In this document: piece by piece, positions 59,591-64,000 of the stretch
How the letters are laid out: every line of letters begins with the position of its first letter
Position numbering within the stretch: the first letter of the stretch is position 1
NCBI RefSeq assembly: GCF_002952775.1
Contig: NZ_CP025066.1
Span: forward strand, 3,224,001-3,288,000
Direction of reading: 5' to 3'
DNA length: 64,000 bases
Origin: Halalkaliarchaeum desulfuricum
GTDB lineage: Archaea > Halobacteriota > Halobacteria > Halobacteriales > Haloferacaceae
The notes under the pieces: model-generated
Databases searched by the model: none
What the model was told of the DNA's origin: nothing
Seen by the model: the letters and a program-made list of their open reading frames with translations, nothing else
Program-made: the position numbers and the translations under genes

Positions 59591-59821
59591 ATGCCCCGAA
59601 CCGAAACCGTCCTGTGGGCGCTCGCGTTCCTGCTGCTAGTCGTCTTTGCGGTACCGTGGTTCCTGTGGGGCAACGCGACCGTCGTCGCGGGGCTGCCGAT
59701 CTGGCTGTGGTGGCACATCGGATGGATGGCCCTCGCGGCGGTCGTCTTCTATGCGTTCACCAGGCGCGCGTGGGATCGCGAGATGGGGATCGATCCGGAC
59801 CGGAGCGGTGAGACGCCGTGA
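59591..59821 (+). CDS. DUF3311 family small membrane protein
   Basis: 76 residues with two membrane helices (TVLWALAFLLLVVFAVPWFLW and WHIGWMALAAVVFYAF). DUF3311 proteins are the small partners of sodium:solute symporters, whose gene here follows with a four-base overlap (GTGA). The start MPRTETVLWAL is typical. Confidence 0.85.
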   Translation: MPRTETVLWALAFLLLVVFAVPWFLWGNATVVAGLPIWLWWHIGWMALAAVVFYAFTRRAWDREMGIDPDRSGETP

Positions 59822-61317
59822 TCGGCGGGGACCTGCAGTTCGCGATCGTCGTCGGCTACCTGTTTGTGGCGCTCGGGATCGGCCTCATCGCCTACTACGT
59901 CTCCGAGACGACCGCAGAGGACTACTTTCTCGCCTCGCGGTCGCTCGGGACGCTGGTGTTGCTTTTCACCACGTTCGCGACGCTGCTTTCGGCGTTTACC
60001 TTCTTTGGCGGCCCGAACCTCGCGTACGCCGCCGGACCCGAGTGGATCCTCGTGATGGGCGTGATGGACGGGATTATCTTCGCGATCCTGTGGTACCTCG
60101 TGGGCTACAAACAGTGGCTCGTCGGGCAGCGTCACGGCTACGTCACCCTGGGGGAGATGCTCGGGGACCGGTTCGGCTCCCGGCGCCTGCGCGCGACCGT
60201 CGCCGGCGTCAGCCTCTTTTGGCTGTTCCCGTACGTGATGCTCCAGCAGATGGGTGCCGGCGAGGCGCTGGTGGGACTCACCGACGGCGCGGTCCCATAC
60301 TGGGGCGGGGCGGCGCTCATCACCGCGTTCATGATCCTGTACGTCGTCCTCGCCGGCCTCCGCGGCGTCGCCTGGACCGACACCCTCCAGGGGCTGTTCA
60401 TGCTGTCGATGGTGTGGATCGCCGTGCTGTGGGTGCTGTCTGCGGCCGGCGGCCTGGGTGCGGCAACCGACGCCGTCGCCGCCTCCCATCCTGAGTTCCT
60501 CGCAATGGGCGGGGGGGTGTACACCCCGCAGTTCATCATCTCCGCTGCGGTCACGATCGCGTTCGGCGTCACTATGTTCCCCCAGATCAATCAGCGATTC
60601 TTCGTCGCCGAAAGCGACCGCGTGCTGAAGCGGTCGTTCACACTGTGGCCGGTGCTCGTGCTCCTCCTGTTCGTTCCGGCGTTCATGCTGGGCACGTGGG
60701 CCGCCGGACTGGGGGTCGCAGTCCCCGAGGGCGCGAACGTTGTGCCGGTCGTGCTCAACGAGTTCACCCCGGAGTGGTTCGCGGCGCTGGTGATCGCCGG
60801 CGCGATCGCGGCGATGATGTCCTCCTCGGACTCGATGCTTCTGTCCGGGTCGTCGTATTTTACGCGGGACCTGTACCGGCCGCTCGTGGACAGAGACGTG
60901 AGTGAACGGGGGGAGGCGTGGCTCGGGCGAGCCGGGGTCGCCGTCTTTGCGACCGCGGCGTTCTTCGCCAGCCTGACCCGGCCGGGGACCCTCATCGAGG
61001 TCGGCGACACCGCATTCTCGGGGTTCGCGCTCCTGACACTTCCGGTGCTTGCGGCGTTGTACTGGGACCGGACGACCGGAACCGGAATGCTTGCGGGGAT
61101 CCTCGTTCCGCAGGCCGTCTACGTCACGCACGTGCTGGTTCCGGCCCGGACGGTTTCGCTTTTCGGCGCCGATCTCACATTGTTCGCCCGGACGTATGGC
61201 GGCTGGGACGTCGCGCTCGGATTGATGGGGCTGGGGCTCGCGATCACGGTTGCGGTGTCGCTGTCGACGGCGACGAACCCGGCGGCCGAGCCGTCACGGT
61301 TCGACGTCAGTGGGTGA
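59818..61317 (+). CDS. Sodium:solute symporter family transporter
   Basis: 499 residues, 13 predicted membrane helices, of the SSS (PanF/Ywca-like) family. Segments typical for the family are YYVSETTAEDYFLASRSLG (about 24-42), FGGPNLAYAAG, GYVTLGEMLGDRFGSRRL and MMSSSDSMLLSGSSYFTRDLY. The substrate is unknown. GTG start overlapping the DUF3311 gene; the two likely form one transporter. Confidence 0.9.
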   Translation: MIGGDLQFAIVVGYLFVALGIGLIAYYVSETTAEDYFLASRSLGTLVLLFTTFATLLSAFTFFGGPNLAYAAGPEWILVMGVMDGIIFAILWYLVGYKQWLVGQRHGYVTLGEMLGDRFGSRRLRATVAGVSLFWLFPYVMLQQMGAGEALVGLTDGAVPYWGGAALITAFMILYVVLAGLRGVAWTDTLQGLFMLSMVWIAVLWVLSAAGGLGAATDAVAASHPEFLAMGGGVYTPQFIISAAVTIAFGVTMFPQINQRFFVAESDRVLKRSFTLWPVLVLLLFVPAFMLGTWAAGLGVAVPEGANVVPVVLNEFTPEWFAALVIAGAIAAMMSSSDSMLLSGSSYFTRDLYRPLVDRDVSERGEAWLGRAGVAVFATAAFFASLTRPGTLIEVGDTAFSGFALLTLPVLAALYWDRTTGTGMLAGILVPQAVYVTHVLVPARTVSLFGADLTLFARTYGGWDVALGLMGLGLAITVAVSLSTATNPAAEPSRFDVSG

Positions 61318-61327
61318 AATGAATAGT

Positions 61328-61761
61328 GGCTGAGGGGAGTAAGCCCCCTTCTGTTCGTCCCGACATTCGGCTGAGCGCCCGCGCCGTGGCCGGACTACCT
61401 GTCCGGCGGCGATGCCGCCGGGTGGCGCGGGCTTGCACCGGCGAGGATTCGCCGTTCCATCCGTTCCCGATCGTCGGCACGCGGGAGATTCCGCGTACAG
61501 CGGGGCGGCGTACCGCCCCTCGGCCCTCGGTGGGTCAACTCCCTTCCCTTGCGGGTCAGTTCGCGCGTCCGCGGGAAACCGCAGACGCCGCCGACCGCGA
61601 ATGCGGCCGACGCACCTCATCGGTCGGATCGGGGGGTCCCGTTTCTGTTCCAGAGCCAGCCGTCTCCGACTCCGGGCTTGCGCCCGGTCGCCCGTCCGGC
61701 CGGTGGGGGGACTTTCCTCATGGCCGGCGTCACCGGCCACGGGGATCGGGCTCCCTCTGCC
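61328..61761 (-). ncRNA. rnpB: RNase P RNA
   Basis: About 434 bases on the reverse strand. The conserved core elements are visible: GAGGAAAGTCC near the 5' end (CR-I), GGAACAGAAAC after the first third, and the 3' stretch GAACAGAAGGGGGCTTAC. The two ends pair as P1 (GGCAGAGGGAG with CTCCCCTCAGCC). It processes pre-tRNA 5' ends. The overlapping open frames are accidental. The 5' and 3' ends are estimates from P1. Confidence 0.92.
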
Positions 61762-61783
61762 ATTTTTCCCTACGGGCCCGACC

Positions 61784-61793
61784 CGATTAAGGG
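61784..61793 (-). promoter_or_regulatory. RNase P RNA promoter
   Basis: CCTTAATCGG on the reverse strand is a TATA-like box about 26 bases upstream of the inferred RNA 5' end at 61761, the usual archaeal spacing. Confidence 0.5.
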
Positions 61794-61888
61794 TTCGGTC
61801 CGAACGTGGAGGACAAATCTCTCCGGGACAGAATCAATAGTCAGTAATGAAAGGAAAGTTCAAGTTCCACCCGGCCTTGTGGATGTGT

Positions 61889-62497
61889 ATGTCAGAGGCG
61901 CAGGCCGTTCGGCTATCCTACGAGGACGGGGATCGAGCGGTCGAACTCGCGCGCGAAGCCGTCGAATCGTTCGTTCTTCACGGACAGCGGGAACAGCCCG
62001 GGAGCATGCGCGAAGCGTTCTACCAGCGCACCGGCGCGTTCGTCAGGCTGGAGTCGACCCGAGGGCGGGGCCGGCTCCGCGGGTGTGCCGGCGCGTTCCG
62101 AACCGGCGACCAGCTCGGGCACGCGATCGTCGAGGCGGCGATCAAGGCCGCCTCGGATGACTCCGCGGGCTCGGAGGTCGGATCGAAGGAACTGGACAAC
62201 CTGCGCGTATCGGTATGTGTCGTCTGCACGACGGTGCTGACGGACGACCCACTCGCCGACATCGAACTGGGGACCCACGGGGCGGCCATCGACCGGGGCG
62301 AAAATCACGGCTCGCTGTTCCCGACGCTGCCGGTGAAACACGGCTGGAGCGCCGAAGAGTACCTCGACCGCGTCGCCCGGAAGGCGGGACTCCCGCCGAA
62401 GGCGTGGCAACACGACGACGCGATGGTGACGCTCTTCGAGGGGCAGGTGTTCCGCGAGCGGGACGACGCCAAAAGCGTCGAAGAGCTCAAAATATAA
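61889..62497 (+). CDS. AMMECR1-domain protein
   Basis: 202 residues starting MSEAQAVRLSYEDGDRAV. The family hallmark RGRLRGCAGAF (about 62-72) is complete; later the domain has the FPTLPVKHGWSAEEYLDR and FEGQVFRE segments. It has no clear enzyme function; the domain is widespread in archaea and eukaryotes. ATG at 61889 is chosen over 61847 because the first 14 residues of the long form are not family-like. Confidence 0.88.
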   Translation: MSEAQAVRLSYEDGDRAVELAREAVESFVLHGQREQPGSMREAFYQRTGAFVRLESTRGRGRLRGCAGAFRTGDQLGHAIVEAAIKAASDDSAGSEVGSKELDNLRVSVCVVCTTVLTDDPLADIELGTHGAAIDRGENHGSLFPTLPVKHGWSAEEYLDRVARKAGLPPKAWQHDDAMVTLFEGQVFRERDDAKSVEELKI

Positions 62498-62531
62498 GCA
62501 GGGGTACGCCCACCGGCGACGGGTGTTACTC

Positions 62532-62792
62532 CTATCGAGACCGACGCTTCCTGATCGGCTGGATCGGCGAGACACTCACTTCTCCGACGTGCAAAACGGC
62601 GGAACGCTCCCGAAATTCGGCGAGGTCCCGGGCACAACGGAGGACGATACCGTTCCCGGCAGTCAAGAGGATGGTCCCGTCCTCGCCAACCATCGCCGTC
62701 ATCGCAGACCGGATCTCGTCCCGAGGGCTACCCGGGTCGAAGGCGACGACGTAGGTCCGTGTGCTCCCGTCGTCCGGATACTCAACGTCCAT
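62532..62792 (-). CDS. Short protein of unknown function
   Basis: 86 residues from the ATG at 62792: MDVEYPDDGSTRTYVVAFDP, then AMTAMVGEDGTILLTAGNG. It may be extended by up to four more ATG codons, each in one unit of the 15-bp repeat upstream (MDVGT units). It overlaps the end of the PASTA gene by 11 bases and so is likely co-expressed. No family recognised. Confidence 0.6.
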   Translation of the reverse strand: MDVEYPDDGSTRTYVVAFDPGSPRDEIRSAMTAMVGEDGTILLTAGNGIVLRCARDLAEFRERSAVLHVGEVSVSPIQPIRKRRSR

Positions 62793-63996
62793 CGTCCCTT
62801 CGTCTATCGTTCCCACGTCCATCGTTCCCACGTCCATCGTTCCCACGTCCATCGTCCTCGTTCACGGCGTCGAGTTCCTCGAGCCAGCGCCGGACGCGAC
62901 CTTCCCCCGCTTCGGTGATCGACGCGACGCGTGCCGGATCGAGCCTGACGAGTTCGGGGACGGTTTCGATTCCCTCCCGCTGGAGGCGCTCGGCGTAGGT
63001 CGGGCCGATACCCGGAACGGTTCGAACCGGTTCACCGCGTTCCTCCCGCTCTTTTGCCTCTCGTTCCTCTCGCTCCTCCCGCTCTTCCTCGTCCTCTTTT
63101 TCGGTTTCAGCGAGGACGAGATCGACGGCAGCGCCACGATCTGTGTCGTCCGTTGGCGGCGGATGCTGCTCGACCACGGTTCCGTCCGGGGCGTCAGCTG
63201 GAACGCGTTCGATCTCCCCGACCGACAGCCCTGCCTCAGCGAGCGCGGTTCTCGCCTCCGCCAATCGCAGTCCGAGACAGGAGGGAACGTCGACGCTCGT
63301 CGCTTCGGTGACGACGACATCGACGCCGGCCCCAGGGTCCGCAAGATCGCCCGACTTCGGGAACTGGTCGACGACCATATCGCCGGGATCGCCCGGCACC
63401 GACTCGATCCGACCGACGGACAGGTCCGCCTCCGCGAGGAGCTGCCGGGCAGTCTCGCGGGATCGTCCGACCACGTGGGGGACTCGAACCAGTTCGAGGT
63501 CCTGTTGCGGGGGTGTCGGACGAACCCCGAACCGGATCGTGCTCAGCGAGTCGGCGCTGTACTCCTCTGTGAGCCGCGGCAGGTGAAGCGCCATCCCGTC
63601 GTCCCGCTGGACGAGGCTGGCTTTGAGATCCACTTCCAGATTCGAGACCGAGTATCCCGACCGTTCCAGCTCCTCGAAGTCACCGATCGAGTTGGCGAAC
63701 GCCGTGACGACCCTGTCGGGTTCGACTGCGGGGATGTCTGCCGTAAGCTCCTCGATTCGGTCGCGGAGCCGGTCCCGTTCGGTCTCGGCCTCCCGACGCA
63801 GCTCCACGAGTCGGTCGACTTTCGTCGACAGCATGTCCCGTTCGATTTCGACGTCCACCAGCCGGTCCTGGATCGACTCCACGAGGCGCTGCTGGTTCCG
63901 GACTGCGCCGGCCAGTTCGTACTGTTCGCGCCTATCGAGCTTGTCAACGTCGACCGAGGGATACCGAGACCGGATGAGTGTTTCGAGGTCGGTCAT
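62782..63996 (-). CDS. PASTA-domain protein with coiled coil and HhH end
   Basis: 404 residues. Coiled coil (about 32-90: VRNQQRLVESIQDRLVDVEI ... EAETERDRLRDRIEEL), then a globular domain, then two PASTA-type repeats (VRVPHVVGRSRETARQLL..., SVDVPSCLGLRLAEARTALAEA...), a Glu/Arg-rich linker, and a helix-hairpin-helix region (VRTVPGIGPTYAERLQREGI) as in Rad51-type N-domains. The tail is a GRGND repeat. PASTA domains are best known in bacterial cell-wall kinases; here no membrane segment is seen. The role is unknown; DNA contact is possible. Confidence 0.8.
   Translation of the reverse strand: MTDLETLIRSRYPSVDVDKLDRREQYELAGAVRNQQRLVESIQDRLVDVEIERDMLSTKVDRLVELRREAETERDRLRDRIEELTADIPAVEPDRVVTAFANSIGDFEELERSGYSVSNLEVDLKASLVQRDDGMALHLPRLTEEYSADSLSTIRFGVRPTPPQQDLELVRVPHVVGRSRETARQLLAEADLSVGRIESVPGDPGDMVVDQFPKSGDLADPGAGVDVVVTEATSVDVPSCLGLRLAEARTALAEAGLSVGEIERVPADAPDGTVVEQHPPPTDDTDRGAAVDLVLAETEKEDEEEREEREEREAKEREERGEPVRTVPGIGPTYAERLQREGIETVPELVRLDPARVASITEAGEGRVRRWLEELDAVNEDDGRGNDGRGNDGRGNDRRRDDGR
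62786..62860. repeat. 15-bp minisatellite, five units
   Basis: Five tandem units of CGTCCATCGTTCCCA and variants. It codes for Gly-Arg-Gly-Asn-Asp in the frame of the PASTA protein tail and for Met-Asp-Val-Gly-Thr in the frame of the small protein. Copy number changes would leave both frames open. Confidence 0.85.
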
Positions 63997-64000
63997 TCGT

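Noticed and set aside
59749-61131. Long reverse-strand frame opposite the symporter
   Set aside because: Shadow frame rich in Arg, Glu, His and Asp without hydrophobic core; the forward gene is a clear SSS transporter.
61326-61840. Open frames across 61.3-61.8 kb
   Set aside because: The sequence is RNase P RNA on the other strand, with clear core motifs.
62786-62860. Possible CRISPR array
   Set aside because: Units are 15 bases with no spacers; it is a coding minisatellite.

Overview
The window is chromosomal DNA from a halophilic archaeon (class Halobacteria). The signs are high G+C, proteins rich in Asp and Glu, many leaderless starts with an A/T box 25-30 bases upstream, archaeal DnaG, aRF1, RadB and RNase P RNA, and many families known mainly from haloarchaea (DUF5786, DUF373, Tfx, HTH-10 activators, DUF1508 repeat proteins). 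A Halorubrum-like organism is plausible, but the genus cannot be fixed from sequence reading alone.

Layout. 1-2805: end of a DUF99 gene, a metallo-beta-lactamase-fold hydrolase, a flippase-like membrane protein and a methyltransferase. 2885-19249: a large corrinoid (vitamin B12) biosynthesis locus in two blocks, cobA / precorrin-2 dehydrogenase / cbiT-cbiL-cbiF-cbiG-cbiH1-cbiH2, then chlID (divergent) and cobN-cbiC-cbiE-cbiX. Between the blocks sits a low-G+C HEPN/nucleotidyltransferase toxin-antitoxin pair. 19297-30256: an IMPACT-family protein, a frameshifted BASS/ACR3 transporter, small membrane proteins, a frameshifted DUF1508 protein, an M28 peptidase divergent from radB, a 944-residue Tat-exported repeat protein and a zinc-ribbon HTH regulator. 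30318-35321: a catabolic-looking island (DUF59 protein, amidohydrolase, zinc alcohol dehydrogenase, Asp-nucleophile alpha/beta hydrolase, HTH-10 regulator, wrecked haloacid dehalogenase) with a paired palindromic operator. 35373-39440: a second pseudogene (thioredoxin-reductase-like), a VapBC pair and thiol/peroxide genes. 39830-55165: mostly housekeeping (DUF373, pyrE, Tfx, ROK kinase, hisA, aRF1, hisB, S2P protease) plus a five-repeat DUF1508 membrane protein. 55230-57871: partial tRNA copies, tRNA-His and an IS605-type element. 57876-64000: dnaG, a sodium/solute symporter pair, RNase P RNA, an AMMECR1 protein and a PASTA/helix-hairpin-helix protein.

How the genes work together. CobA and the precorrin-2 dehydrogenase make sirohydrochlorin from uroporphyrinogen III; CbiX inserts cobalt; CbiL, CbiH, CbiF, CbiG, CbiE, CbiT and CbiC carry out ring methylation, contraction and rearrangement. 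Early-insertion enzymes (CbiX, CbiG) share the locus with a CobN/ChlID pair of the late-insertion type. Most joints inside each block are 4-base overlaps, which implies coupled translation.

Most notable: the IS605-type element carries at each end a 75-base sequence that folds into the same three-stem structure. The stems have diverged in sequence between the two copies but stay perfectly paired. A related two-hairpin sequence of 45 bases sits in frame inside its tnpA.
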